A stretch of DNA of 64,000 bases from Cryobacterium sp. CG_9.6 (GTDB lineage: Bacteria; Actinomycetota; Actinomycetes; Actinomycetales; Microbacteriaceae): contig NZ_JARXUZ010000001.1 in assembly GCF_029893365.1 (NCBI RefSeq), forward strand, positions 1,612,001 to 1,676,000, given 5' to 3'. The notes beneath the pieces are model-generated. The model saw only the letters and a list, made by a program, of their open reading frames with translations, had not been told where the DNA came from and did no database searches. A program made the translations under genes and the position numbers. Shown here in pieces: positions 25,917 to 37,186 of the stretch. Each line of letters opens with the position of its first letter. The first letter of the stretch is position 1.

Positions 25917-26846
25917 CTACCGGTTCATGACGGAGAGTGGAAGGTACGCAGTCACGATCCAATTGGGCGTGTCGACCACCTCACTGATCTTGAGATCCAC
26001 AACCACGGAGGACAGAATATAGGCCTCGTGCGGCTCTATCTTGTAGGTAAAGCACATGTGGTCGATCATGTGGCGAAGTGCTGCCCGTGCGGCCTCGAGA
26101 AGATCCGGCCCCACCCCTGTGGTGGCGTAATACCCCTGATCTTCGATTCCCAGCCGCAATGGTCCCGAGGTTTGAAACTGCGGAGACGGAATGGACCGCC
26201 CCTTGTGCAGGGTGACTTTCAGCGTCCCGCTCAAGGGCGCCTCGATGGCCGTCACGCAGACTTCACCATCGCCCTGAGCGGCGTGCGGGTCACCGAACAT
26301 GAGTCGCGCGCCGGGCAGGCCGACCGGGAGAAAAATTTTGGTTCCCACGACCAGATCACGGATGTCCATATTGCCGCCAAAGTTGCCAGGAGGCATGACA
26401 GGCAAGGGTTCCGCAGTTGCCGGAGTACACGCCAAAACCCCGAGAAAGGGACGAAGGGGAATCGTCGCCACATCCAGAAACTCGGTCGTGCGACCGTTCG
26501 ACAGATCCCACTTGTAGATGAACGGATCAGTAAAATCGTCTGGCAAAAGACCAGCGCCGGGCCTGCTGGCGGTGAACCCCCATCCCAGCGGGCTGAATTC
26601 GAGGGGTTCCACTTCGAGTACATCACCGGGCTCCGCACCGTCCACCATGATGGGCCCCCGCAGCGGATAGCTGCGGGAGGCGTCACGATCGGGGATGGGA
26701 TCACCGTTGCGGTAGTGCTCGAGTTGTCCGTCCCCGGCATCCAAGACATCAAAGCTGATGGTGTCGCCGCTGCGGATGCCCAGAACCGGCTCGTGCTGCG
26801 GGGTCCACAGGCGGTTGTAAATGTCGGGGACCTCGTGGTGGGCCAT
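25917..26846 (-). CDS. Acetamidase/formamidase family hydrolase
   Basis: The protein has 309 residues from ATG 26846 with GGAAAG upstream; a TTG start at 26876 is less likely. The FmdA/AmdA family is shown by the HYRNGDPIPDRD region, GPIMVDGAEPGDVLEVE, PGNFGGNMDIRDL and FGDPHAAQGDGEVCVTAIE. Family members split short aliphatic amides to the acid plus ammonia, with a metal held by conserved Asp/His/Glu. The gene is divergent from katG (322 bases). It might share nitrogen metabolism with the hydrolases further left, but no direct link is visible. Confidence 0.88.
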   Translation of the reverse strand: MAHHEVPDIYNRLWTPQHEPVLGIRSGDTISFDVLDAGDGQLEHYRNGDPIPDRDASRSYPLRGPIMVDGAEPGDVLEVEPLEFSPLGWGFTASRPGAGLLPDDFTDPFIYKWDLSNGRTTEFLDVATIPLRPFLGVLACTPATAEPLPVMPPGNFGGNMDIRDLVVGTKIFLPVGLPGARLMFGDPHAAQGDGEVCVTAIEAPLSGTLKVTLHKGRSIPSPQFQTSGPLRLGIEDQGYYATTGVGPDLLEAARAALRHMIDHMCFTYKIEPHEAYILSSVVVDLKISEVVDTPNWIVTAYLPLSVMNR

Positions 26847-29403
<2,557 letters not shown>

Positions 29404-29411
29404 TTCCCTAC

Positions 29412-29445
29412 CCCCAGACGCTCTGAAAAACAGCGGCGTCTGGGG
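29412..29445 (+). terminator. Hairpin after katG
   Basis: CCCCAGACGC (29412-29421) pairs with GCGTCTGGGG (29436-29445), loop of 14 bases, beginning 9 bases after the katG stop. It lacks a strong T tract and may work with the larger hairpin that follows. Confidence 0.55.
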
Positions 29446-29478
29446 TCGTCTGGAACGGTATCCGTTTAGAGACACGTA

Positions 29479-29521
29479 CACAAAGAAACGCTCCTGAGAT
29501 TTTCAGGAGCGTTTCTTTGTG
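29479..29521. terminator. Strong bidirectional terminator between katG and MBL gene
   Basis: A perfect 19-base stem (29479-29497 with 29503-29521) has a 5-base loop. The outer stem is A/T-rich (CAAAGAAA and TTTCTTTG), giving a T-rich end in both directions, which suits the two convergent genes. Confidence 0.85.
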
Positions 29522-29540
29522 CGCTAAGGGCTGGCCGCCA

Positions 29541-30179
29541 TCACCAGCCGCGCTTTTTCCACTCCGCGAGGCTGCCGCGCTGGGCTCCCAGCGTGGTGCC
29601 GTCGCCATGGCCGGGGTGCACGAGCGTGTCATCGGGGAGTTGGTCGAAAATGCGAGTGACCACATCGGTGTAGAGCGATGAGAATCGCGCCGCGTCATCG
29701 TTTGTGTTTCCCAACCCGCCGGGAAAGAGCGAATCACCCGTGAACAGATGCGCGGGGCCCTCAGGATCGCGGTAGAGCAGAGCAATTGATCCGGGAGTGT
29801 GTCCGCGCAGGTGGATGACGTTCAGGTCAATGTCATCAAGTGAGCGCACGTCCCCGTGGTGCAGGGGAACGTCGGTGGGTACGGCAATGTCCGCGATGTC
29901 GTCGTGACCGGCGGCGGTTGGTGCCTGTGTGGCCTCCCTGACCTCAGCCAGTGCCCGCACATGGTCCCAGTGCGAGTGCGTGGTGACAATGAGGCCCAGC
30001 TTGGCGTCGGCGCTCGTGTCGTTCTGAGCCTCGGCGAGGAGGGCGAAGATGGCGGGGGCGTTGTCTGCGGCGTCGATAAGAACCTGCGCGCCGGTGGTTT
30101 TCGAAGTGAGCACGTAGACGTTATTGCTCATCTCGGATACGGCGATGCTGCGCACCGTGAGGTTGGTGAGACCGTACAT
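29541..30179 (-). CDS. MBL-fold metallo-hydrolase (glyoxalase-II-like)
   Basis: The protein has 212 residues. Zinc ligands appear in order: THSHWDH (about 67-73), the His of LRGHTPGS, Asp in FTGDSLFPGG, and a late His in VHPGHGDGT. Size and motif order match the glyoxalase II/YcbL-like group that hydrolyses thioesters. The start has AGGAGAAGG before the ATG. The C-terminus is short compared with true glyoxalase II, without the glutathione-binding domain, which fits an actinobacterium that uses other thiols. The ABM monooxygenase gene is 94 bases upstream on the same strand. Confidence 0.88.
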   Translation of the reverse strand: MYGLTNLTVRSIAVSEMSNNVYVLTSKTTGAQVLIDAADNAPAIFALLAEAQNDTSADAKLGLIVTTHSHWDHVRALAEVREATQAPTAAGHDDIADIAVPTDVPLHHGDVRSLDDIDLNVIHLRGHTPGSIALLYRDPEGPAHLFTGDSLFPGGLGNTNDDAARFSSLYTDVVTRIFDQLPDDTLVHPGHGDGTTLGAQRGSLAEWKKRGW

Positions 30180-30273
30180 AATCCTTCTCCTGTTATCGGC
30201 GGCGGGGCTCAGTCATGATCGATGCAGCGTGGGGGAGTCCCCGCACACTGACGCGATCACCTCCGTGAACCTG

Positions 30274-30594
30274 CTACGAAACGGTCATTTCTCCCATGAG
30301 GCCCCACCCGTCAGCGTCGATGCGCTCGCTGATGATTTCGGGAGTCTTCACCAGAGCCTGCGGCATGGTGGCCATTGCTGCAGCGAAGTGAGTGCTTTTC
30401 ACGTGAGATTCCGCGGCGTCATCCTTAAACGCCTCGACGAGGACAAACTCATCCGGGTTATCCACGCTCTGCGACCAGTCAAACCAGAGGTTGCCGCTTT
30501 CCTGGCGAGTGGCTTCGGTGAAGCTGCGCGTGAGGTCGATCCAGCGATCGCTCCAGTCGGGCTTTACGGTGAACTTGACGACGATAAAAATCAT
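30274..30594 (-). CDS. ABM-domain (YgiN-like) monooxygenase
   Basis: The protein has 106 residues from ATG 30594, preceded by AGGAAAGGGA. It is a dimeric alpha/beta ferredoxin-like-barrel protein with IFIVVKFTVKPDWSDRWIDL at the start, the NLWFDWSQSVDNPDEFVLVEAFKD centre and HVKSTHFAAAM thereafter, the usual antibiotic-biosynthesis-monooxygenase pattern. Members act on quinols or small aromatic compounds without cofactor, and in many cases the substrate is unknown. It may be co-transcribed with the downstream MBL hydrolase gene. Confidence 0.85.
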   Translation of the reverse strand: MIFIVVKFTVKPDWSDRWIDLTRSFTEATRQESGNLWFDWSQSVDNPDEFVLVEAFKDDAAESHVKSTHFAAAMATMPQALVKTPEIISERIDADGWGLMGEMTVS

Positions 30595-30796
30595 GCGGGG
30601 TCCCTTTCCTAGGTTGCTGCCCGGTGCCTGATGGAGTGTGCTCAACACCAACCGGACAGCCTGTCTAGTTTAGGCGACGGCACCTTCCAGCACGCCGTTG
30701 GTGCCGACGTCTCGGCAACACGTACCGTGCAGCGAGGTCGCGTAGGGTCGAAGAACCGTTGCGAGAACGGATGCCCGCCACCGGAAGGCCCCTCAG

Positions 30797-31810
30797 ATGC
30801 TGACTCCCGCCCAGATTCATGACCTGCCCAAGGTGGAACTGCACCTACACATTGAAGGCACGCTGGAGCCAGAGCTGATCCTGCAGCTCGCCGAGCGCAA
30901 CGGCATCCGCTTACCCTGGGCCGATATCGACGAACTGCGCCAGCAATACGAATTCACCGACCTGCAATCGTTTCTGAACCTGTACTACGCCAACATGGCG
31001 GTGCTGCAGACCGAAGAAGACTTCGCGGACCTCACCCGCGCCTATCTGCGGCGTGCGCAGGCGGCCGGGGTGCGGCACGCCGAGATCTTCATGGACCCGC
31101 AGGCGCACACCGTGCGCGGGGTGAGCCTATCCACCTGCATGAACGGGGTGGCGGCCGCACTCGCCGAGAGCGAAGCCGAATTCGGTATCTCGTCAGCCCT
31201 GATCGTGACCTTCCTGCGCGACCGTCCGGTTGCCGAAGCACTCACCATGATGCAGGACCTTATCGACATGCGGGCACCCATCGCGGGAATCGGGCTGGAC
31301 TCAGCCGAAGTGGGGCATCCGCCCATCGATTTTGTTGAGGTTTTCTCGCTGGCCCGGGAGCGCGGCCTGAGGTGTGTGGCTCACGCGGGTGAGGAGGGCC
31401 CGCCGGAGTACGTGTGGCAGGCGCTTGAGCTGTTGCAGGTGTCGCGCATCGACCACGGCATTCGCAGCCTCGAAGACGATGCGCTGGTGGAGCATCTGGT
31501 AACTCACCAGATTCCGCTCACGGTGTGCCCGTTCTCCAACGTGCGGCTGCGCGTGATCGATACTCTCGCCGACCATCCGCTCCCTGCGATGCTGGCCCGC
31601 GGTTTGGCAGTCACGGTGAATTCTGATGACCCGGCGTACTTCGGCGGCTACCTGGACGACAATTTCATCGCCCTCACCCGCACTCTCGGTTTCGGTGCCG
31701 GGGAACTCGCAACGCTCGCCCGGAACGCGGTGCGGGCTTCCTTCCTTAAAGCGGATGCTCAGGCGCCTCTCCTCGCGCAGATCGAGGACTGGCTCACCGC
31801 TCAGGTCTGA
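30797..31810 (+). CDS. Adenine/adenosine deaminase family protein, probably adenine deaminase
   Basis: The protein has 337 residues. Metal ligands His16 and His18 are in ELHLHIEGTLEPEL; the HAGEEG motif (about 195-200), SRIDHGIRS and NSDDPAYFGGYLDDNF supply the remaining catalytic residues. The HIEGTLEPEL version and the YFGGYLDDN ending are those of the adenine-specific branch (AAH1-like), while adenosine deaminases usually read HxHLDG. It would convert adenine to hypoxanthine plus ammonia for purine salvage. GGAAGG precedes the ATG by about 9 bases. The neighbour DUF308 gene converges. Confidence 0.85.
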   Translation: MLTPAQIHDLPKVELHLHIEGTLEPELILQLAERNGIRLPWADIDELRQQYEFTDLQSFLNLYYANMAVLQTEEDFADLTRAYLRRAQAAGVRHAEIFMDPQAHTVRGVSLSTCMNGVAAALAESEAEFGISSALIVTFLRDRPVAEALTMMQDLIDMRAPIAGIGLDSAEVGHPPIDFVEVFSLARERGLRCVAHAGEEGPPEYVWQALELLQVSRIDHGIRSLEDDALVEHLVTHQIPLTVCPFSNVRLRVIDTLADHPLPAMLARGLAVTVNSDDPAYFGGYLDDNFIALTRTLGFGAGELATLARNAVRASFLKADAQAPLLAQIEDWLTAQV

Positions 31811-31845
31811 GCCTGCTGCGGCGCTCCGTGCTGGTGCGCTGACCG

Positions 31846-32412
31846 TTAGAGGAGGTACGTATCGGCGGATGCGCGGCGACGCGGAAGCGTGAGCAGAGTC
31901 GAGATGCTCACGACGATCAGCAGAAGCGAGGCAACCATGAGGAACGCCGCCAGGGCGAAAGTGGGCAGCACGAACATGACGAAGCCCGCCACGATCGATA
32001 TGATTCCGCTCACAAACGCGAACCAGCGAGGCGTGACGACCCGGCGAACCCCCGAGACGATGTCGATGACCCCCTCGGCAATCCACCCGATACCGATAAC
32101 GAAGGCGAGTACGGTGAGGGACGCCACCGGATCGAGAATGCAGAAGACTCCGGCAGCGACGACGACGGCCCCGAGCACGCCTGACAACCACCGCATTCCC
32201 GCAGTGAGCTCATCCTGCATGAAGGCGGCAGCGATGCGAAAGATACCGGATGCGATCAGGTAGATACCGAAGAGGATGGCGACCGTGAACAGGGTTGCCT
32301 GTGGCCACACTAATCCGATGGCCCCGAGGACGAGTCCGATCATGGAAAGTGTGATGAGTGCACCGCGGTGAACCCGCCGCACCCCGACGTAGACGCTGGA
32401 TACGTTTGACAT
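31846..32412 (-). CDS. DUF308 (HdeD-like) membrane protein
   Basis: The protein has 188 residues from ATG 32412; an upstream extension is non-coding. Six membrane helices come in pairs, each with the repeating pattern Gly-rich helix, short loop, then IGLVWPQATLFTVAILFGIYLIASGIFRI-like helix, as in HdeD of acid resistance. GVIDIVSGVRR and SGIISIVAGFVMFVLP are the second and third units. The function is unknown in actinobacteria. It ends in a basic tail, and converges with the adenine-deaminase-like gene 35 bases away. Confidence 0.85.
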   Translation of the reverse strand: MSNVSSVYVGVRRVHRGALITLSMIGLVLGAIGLVWPQATLFTVAILFGIYLIASGIFRIAAAFMQDELTAGMRWLSGVLGAVVVAAGVFCILDPVASLTVLAFVIGIGWIAEGVIDIVSGVRRVVTPRWFAFVSGIISIVAGFVMFVLPTFALAAFLMVASLLLIVVSISTLLTLPRRRASADTYLL

Positions 32413-32748
32413 GCGCACATTATGGCACCAGAAAACAAGCTTGACCAGCCTAATCAAGGAGATTCGCTGTCCTGACGAAGATGATCGTGGGGCACAATAT
32501 GCGACACGATTATTGGTCACGGACTGGTTCGACCACGGTGGTCCGAGGCGTAGTCTTGCGTCATGAAACGTGCTGCAGCACTGGCCGTGTTGGGGGTTCT
32601 CCGTCTGGAGCAGCACCACAAGATTGAACCGAAAACCACGCCCTGAACACAACAACCAGACAGGGACCCGATCTCAAGGTTGCGGCCCACGTGGATGAAC
32701 ATCTAGGGAAAACCTCTCCTCATGCGGGTGGTCATCTCTGGTGGCTAG
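32413..32748. other. 336-base stretch without a supported gene
   Basis: The region lies between the DUF308 promoter side and the 3' end of the XRE regulator. A 27-codon frame starting at 32563 begins like a signal peptide (MKRAAALAVLGVL) but has no ribosome binding site and no homology I recognise. Nothing else stands out. Confidence 0.4.
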
Positions 32749-33603
32749 CTATGACCGCGTCGCCGCCTCCAACGTCCAGCTGGCGAGGAGGCTCATGGCT
32801 TCCTCCGAGGCGGATCCGGGTTCCGTGGAATAGACAAAGAGCGTTTGATCCGGGTCGCCCGGCAACATCAGCGCTTCGTAATCGATGGTGAGCTCTCCAA
32901 CCAGCGGATGCCGGAGCAGCTTCGAACCGTAGGTGCGCTGGAAGACATGGTGTTCCGCCCACCATTGCCTGAAGTCGTCACTCTTCACGGCCAACTCGCC
33001 AACAAGCTCGGCCAGTGCGCGATCGTCGGGGTTGCGACCCGCATCCAGTCGGAGAGTGCCCACGACCTCGCGAGTTTGAACAGCCCAATTAGCGAAGAGA
33101 CTCTTGGCCTCATCGTTGAGAACCATCCAGCGGAGAAGGTTGCGTTCTCGTGCAGGAAAGCGTTCGAAGTCGGTCAGCAGCGCTTTTGCAAGGCGATTGC
33201 TCGCCAGGACGTCTGTGCGTCGGCCCGTGATGAACGCGGGCTGACCGGTCAAAGAATCGAGCAGTTGGTGGAGTCCGGGACGCACCCGTTGAACTGTCGC
33301 CGGTCGGCGCCGAGTCGATGAAACGGGGCCAACGAGGTGCTGCAAGTGGTCTCGTCCGGCAGGGTCAAGATCGAGTGCGCGCGCCAAGGCATCCATTACG
33401 GACGCGGACGGCGTGATGCGCCGTCCCTGCTCCAAACGGGCGTAATAGTCTGTTGACACCCCCGCAAGCAGAGCAACCTCTTCGCGGCGTAGCCCCGACA
33501 CCCGTCGTGCGCGGGAATCCATGGGCAGTCCTGACGTTTCCGGATTACCCAGGCCTCGAGCCCGACGCAGAAAGTCCGCTAGCTCACGATTAGTTTCAGT
33601 CAC
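32749..33603 (-). CDS. XRE-family regulator with MmyB-like ligand domain
   Basis: The protein has 284 residues with a GTG start. The N-terminal helix-turn-helix (about 10-85) reads ADFLRRARG, then RRVSGLRREEVALLAGVSTDYYARLEQGR, the fixed signature of this actinobacterial regulator group. The C-terminal 180 residues form the MmyB PAS-like domain (AFITGRRTDVLASNRLAKALL, FVYSTEPGS) thought to bind a small or fatty molecule. Such regulators usually control a divergent or adjacent oxidoreductase; here the divergent gene is the secreted LVIVD protein, 136 bases away. Confidence 0.9.
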   Translation of the reverse strand: MTETNRELADFLRRARGLGNPETSGLPMDSRARRVSGLRREEVALLAGVSTDYYARLEQGRRITPSASVMDALARALDLDPAGRDHLQHLVGPVSSTRRRPATVQRVRPGLHQLLDSLTGQPAFITGRRTDVLASNRLAKALLTDFERFPARERNLLRWMVLNDEAKSLFANWAVQTREVVGTLRLDAGRNPDDRALAELVGELAVKSDDFRQWWAEHHVFQRTYGSKLLRHPLVGELTIDYEALMLPGDPDQTLFVYSTEPGSASEEAMSLLASWTLEAATRS

Positions 33604-33739
33604 CTCTTCAGTCTCTCAAATACCCCTCTGAGACGCGCGCGCTCTGCCGTTCAGATTCAGGTGGTAGACGTGCAGTCCGCGTTCTGGTTTACTGGCTCCA
33701 CCGACGCGAGCCGGACCGTATCTAACAAGGAGATCAACG

Positions 33740-35599
33740 TTGATTAAACCTTTATTCGCACGCACAGCTCTGGTGGTGGTCAGTGCGCTCATGATCGCTG
33801 CTGCGTCCCCATCAGCCAATGGGGGGTCGCGTCTCGACGACGACGGCGCGATCAACTCCGGTAAGGAGACGCACTCGCACGATGACGCTCAACACGGCGT
33901 CAGTGCGGGCCATCTTCCGGCCATCAGTAATAACGTCACGAAGATCGGCAACATCGATCTGTTCCCCGGGGCGGAGGAACCGGGGCGGATTGCGGATGTC
34001 TCGGCCATGGGTAATTATGCCTACCTCACCGCCTTCTACGAACCGGAGTGCGATGGCGGCGGTGTCTATGTGGTGGACATCTCCAACCCCGCGGCGCCGA
34101 AGAAGATCTCGAAGATTACCAGCCACAAGGGAACATTCAGCGGCGAAGGATCCCAGGTCATCAGCCTGAGCACGCCCTCGTTTACGGGAGATCTTCTGAT
34201 CTACCAGAATGAGATCTGCCCGGGATCGACAGTTGGTGTCGGAGGCGTCACTCTCGTGGACGTGACGAACCCGCTGAAGCCGAAAAAACTGGTTGAGGGC
34301 TTCGGGGACTTTTCTGTGAAGGGAAAGAGCCAAACTCATTCAAATGAGACCCATTCTGCCTTTGCCTGGCAGGACGGATCCAAGGCCTATGCGGTTCTCG
34401 TCGATGACGAGGAAACGGCAGATATCGACATCATCGACATCACGAACCCAAGCCGCCCGAAGCTTATTTCAGAAACCAGCTTGGCAGAACAAACCAAGCA
34501 GCCGAACGGTGCCGTTCACGGGGATGCGGTCTTCCTGCACGACATGGTGGTGAAGGAGATCGCCGGTGTCCAGACGATGCTTGTGTCGTACTGGGACGGC
34601 GGCTACGCGAAACTTAACGTCGACAATCCGGCGAGCCCGGTGTTCATCAGTGACACCGATTTCGCCGCTATCGATCCAGTTCGGCTGGAAGTGACGAATG
34701 GTGAACAGCAGATCTCCCCGGAGGGAAACGGACACCAGGCCGAGTTCACGCGCGACAATGAATTCTTCCTCGCCACCGATGAGGACTTCGACCCGTACCG
34801 GGTAACCGCAACGATGGAAGATGGCACCGCGTTCACGGCGGTGCAGGGTTCAGATGTCCCGCAAATTGACACGGATACGACTCTTGCCGGTGATACCCGC
34901 GGTGTGGGCCTCGGTTGTGATGTCGCCACTATTCCGCCGGCTGACGCTACTCATACGGTGGCCGTCATCGAACGTGGAGTCTGCGACTTTGCGACGAAGG
35001 TCAGCAACGTTGAGGCGAGGGGATACCTCGGCGCGATCGTCTACAACCGCACGGGTGATGGTGGTTGCGAGGCCCTGGTGTCGATGCTGGTGACGGCCGG
35101 AATTCCGGCTGTCTTTGTGTCGCGTTCGGACGGCTTCCGGATCCTCGGTGGTCTTCCTGCCGGGTACACCTGTGATGTCTCCGGAGCCGGAACTGCGGCT
35201 CCGCCCGTCGGAACGGACGGGCAGACAGTGGATGTGAAGGCTGTCTTCGACGGATGGGGTTACGTGCATCTCTACGATGCCAACACGATGGAAGAGGTGG
35301 ATCAGTACTACCTCCCGGAAGGTCAGGATCCGAGTTTCGCCTCCGGCTTCGGTGACCTGTCGGTCCACGAGGTAGCGACGGACCCCGACACCGACCTCGC
35401 GTATGTCTCGCACTATGCGGGCGGATTCCGGGTGCTCAGCTATGGTCCGGCCGGTCTTGAAGAGGTTGGTAGCTACATTGACCAAGGTGGTAACAACTTC
35501 TGGGGAGTGGAAGTGTTCACGCACCCCAACTCTCAGAAGTACGTTCTCGCCTCGGATCGCGACAGCGGGCTGTACATCTTCCAGTACACCGGCAACTGA
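33740..35599 (+). CDS. Secreted LVIVD-repeat protein with inserted PA domain
   Basis: The protein has 619 residues from a TTG start with AAGGAG at the right distance. A signal peptide is visible to about residue 26. Repeated units of the type YVVDISNPAAPKKIS, TLVDVTNPLKPKKL, DIIDITNPSRPKLIS and KLNVDNPASPVFIS are LVIVD beta-propeller blades. Around 370-475 a protease-associated (PA) domain is inserted (AVIERGVCDFATKVSNVEARGYLGAIVYN), often used for protein or peptide binding. A His-rich stretch (about 43-60) near the mature N-terminus could hold metal. The protein probably works outside the cell or at the cell wall; the enzyme activity, if any, is unknown. Confidence 0.82.
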   Translation: MIKPLFARTALVVVSALMIAAASPSANGGSRLDDDGAINSGKETHSHDDAQHGVSAGHLPAISNNVTKIGNIDLFPGAEEPGRIADVSAMGNYAYLTAFYEPECDGGGVYVVDISNPAAPKKISKITSHKGTFSGEGSQVISLSTPSFTGDLLIYQNEICPGSTVGVGGVTLVDVTNPLKPKKLVEGFGDFSVKGKSQTHSNETHSAFAWQDGSKAYAVLVDDEETADIDIIDITNPSRPKLISETSLAEQTKQPNGAVHGDAVFLHDMVVKEIAGVQTMLVSYWDGGYAKLNVDNPASPVFISDTDFAAIDPVRLEVTNGEQQISPEGNGHQAEFTRDNEFFLATDEDFDPYRVTATMEDGTAFTAVQGSDVPQIDTDTTLAGDTRGVGLGCDVATIPPADATHTVAVIERGVCDFATKVSNVEARGYLGAIVYNRTGDGGCEALVSMLVTAGIPAVFVSRSDGFRILGGLPAGYTCDVSGAGTAAPPVGTDGQTVDVKAVFDGWGYVHLYDANTMEEVDQYYLPEGQDPSFASGFGDLSVHEVATDPDTDLAYVSHYAGGFRVLSYGPAGLEEVGSYIDQGGNNFWGVEVFTHPNSQKYVLASDRDSGLYIFQYTGN

Positions 35600-35607
35600 T
35601 CGGGCGG

Positions 35608-35631
35608 GGGACCAGGTGTATTCCTGGTCCC
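35608..35631 (+). terminator. Hairpin after the LVIVD gene
   Basis: GGGACCAGG (35608-35616) pairs with CCTGGTCCC (35623-35631) with a 6-base loop, starting 8 bases after the stop codon. It has a good stem but no T tract. Confidence 0.6.
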
Positions 35632-35864
35632 TCGCACGGTTCGCCAGGCGGGTATCGGGCCGAGGGCATCACTATTTGGAGTCGCGCCATCCGGTGCTGG
35701 GATACGCGGACGACGCCTTGGTGGTCGCGATCCCGCTCCGCTTTGCCACCAGGCGCGTGGGCCGCGCGGCCGTCGAGACGCACTGGCCGGGGACACCGAC
35801 GGGTCTGGCCGCTGTCCTGCGTCTGGCCGGGTTGCCCTCGTCCTTGAGTGCCGGCGGTTCATAA
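35632..35864 (+). pseudogene. C-terminal remnant of a DUF1232 (YkvA-like) gene
   Basis: In the frame ending at TAA 35862-35864 the peptide PVLGYADDALVVAIPLRFAT is followed by RRVGRAAVETHWPGTPTGLA and a last AVLRLAGLP. This is the second half of actinobacterial DUF1232 membrane proteins, where the same GYADD motif is preceded by SPIDLIPDFI. That N-terminal half is absent and is replaced by the LVIVD terminator, so only the gene end is left. The remaining piece is followed directly by the terminator 35867-35908, probably the old terminator of the lost gene. Confidence 0.7.
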
Positions 35865-35866
35865 AA

Positions 35867-35908
35867 CGGATGCCCCGGGCCACCTGTGAGGGTGGCCCGG
35901 GGCATCCG
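35867..35908. terminator. Perfect 18-base hairpin with GCATCCG word at its base
   Basis: The stem 35867-35884 pairs with 35891-35908 around a 6-base loop. It lies between the DUF1232 remnant and the convergent alcohol dehydrogenase gene. Its outer arms are CGGATGC and GCATCCG, the short word over-represented through the window, so it forms an inverted pair of that word. Confidence 0.8.
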
Positions 35909-35931
35909 CTTACGAGAAGGTGCTCAGTGCA

Positions 35932-36996
35932 TTACGCCGAACGGGTTTCGTTGGCGAAGGTTGCAACGTCGATGACGAAGCGGTAGCGCACGTCGCTGCG
36001 GATAACGCGCTCGTATGCCTCATTCACCTGGTCGATTGAGATGATCTCCACGTCCGCGCCGATACCGTGAGCTGCGCAGAAATCGAGCATCTCCTGCGTC
36101 TGGCGGATGCCACCGATCTTCGATGCCGCAATGGAGCGTCGCTGTGCGGCGAGCCAGAACATCTTGACCTCATCGGGCTCACTGGGAATACCAACGTGAA
36201 CGAGGGTGCCGTTCAGGGCAAGAAGGCCAAGGTACTTCTCGACGGGCAGGTTCGCGGCAACCGTGTTCACGATGAGGTCGAAGTGGTTCTCCAACTCGGT
36301 GAACGTGGCCGGGTCGCTCGTGGCGTAGTAGTGCTCGGCGCCAAAACGCAGGCCGTCATCCTTCTTGCTGAGCGTCTGGCTGAGCACGGTGACCTCGGCA
36401 CCCAGCGCACTGGCGATCTTGACGCCCATGTGGCCGAGTCCACCCATTCCTAGGATGGCTACCTTCTTGCCGGGGCCGGCATTCCAGTTCTTCAGCGGCG
36501 AATACAGCGTGATGCCGGCGCAGAGCAGGGGGGCAGCTTCGGAGAGCTCGATGCCCTCGGGGATGCCCAACACGAAGTTTTCGTCCACGACGACAGCAGT
36601 GCTGTAGCCACCGTTGGTGGGGGTGCCGTCGTAGTAGCGCGAGTTGTACGTACCAACCTCGCCCTTCAGGCAGTACTGCTCTTCGCCCGCGAGGCAGTTG
36701 GCACACTCGCGGCAGGAGTCTACGAAGCAGCCGACGCCCACGCGGTCGCCCACGCGGTAACGGGTGACGTCGCTGCCGACGGCCGAGACGATGCCGGCGA
36801 TCTCGTGACCGGGAACCATGGGGAACAGTCCCACGCCCCACTCGTCACGGGCCTGGTGGATATCGGAGTGGCAGATTCCGGCGAACTTGATGTCGATCGC
36901 AACGTCGTTGGCGCCGGGGGTACGAACCTCGATGGTGGTGCGCACGAGGGGCTGGTTGGCCGCAGGCGCGGCGAGGGCGGGAACGGTGAGAGTCAT
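35932..36996 (-). CDS. Zinc-dependent NAD(P) alcohol dehydrogenase (YahK/CAD-like)
   Basis: The protein has 354 residues from ATG 36996. Catalytic zinc ligands are Cys in [10 protein letters not shown], the GHE motif (VPGHEIAG) and a later Cys ([10 protein letters not shown]). Structural zinc Cys appear as [17 protein letters not shown]. The Rossmann motif is [14 protein letters not shown]. The pattern [19 protein letters not shown] with NGGYS is that of the cinnamyl-alcohol/YahK aldehyde reductase group, which usually prefers NADPH and acts on a wide range of aldehydes. It is probably monocistronic, with the convergent terminator on its 3' side. Confidence 0.92.
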   Translation of the reverse strand: MTLTVPALAAPAANQPLVRTTIEVRTPGANDVAIDIKFAGICHSDIHQARDEWGVGLFPMVPGHEIAGIVSAVGSDVTRYRVGDRVGVGCFVDSCRECANCLAGEEQYCLKGEVGTYNSRYYDGTPTNGGYSTAVVVDENFVLGIPEGIELSEAAPLLCAGITLYSPLKNWNAGPGKKVAILGMGGLGHMGVKIASALGAEVTVLSQTLSKKDDGLRFGAEHYYATSDPATFTELENHFDLIVNTVAANLPVEKYLGLLALNGTLVHVGIPSEPDEVKMFWLAAQRRSIAASKIGGIRQTQEMLDFCAAHGIGADVEIISIDQVNEAYERVIRSDVRYRFVIDVATFANETRSA

Positions 36997-37186
36997 GGGA
37001 ACGTCCAATACGTAGTTATGAGGCGGGGGAGATCCGTGCCAGGCACGACACCTACCCCTACGACGCTACGCGGCCCAGCTGGCACTCTCATGCGTGAGGG
37101 TGGCCCTGATTGACCCACCCGGGGCATCCGCTGTCGGGAATACTGGCGCACGAGCGTGCTGGGCGGCGGTCGGAACAGCGTGTCGG

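Noticed and set aside
32563-32646. 27-codon frame with a signal-peptide-like start
   Set aside because: No ribosome binding site, very short, no homology recognised.
35403-35600. Upstream part of the frame that ends in the DUF1232 remnant
   Set aside because: It lies inside the LVIVD gene in another frame; only the part after the LVIVD terminator resembles DUF1232.
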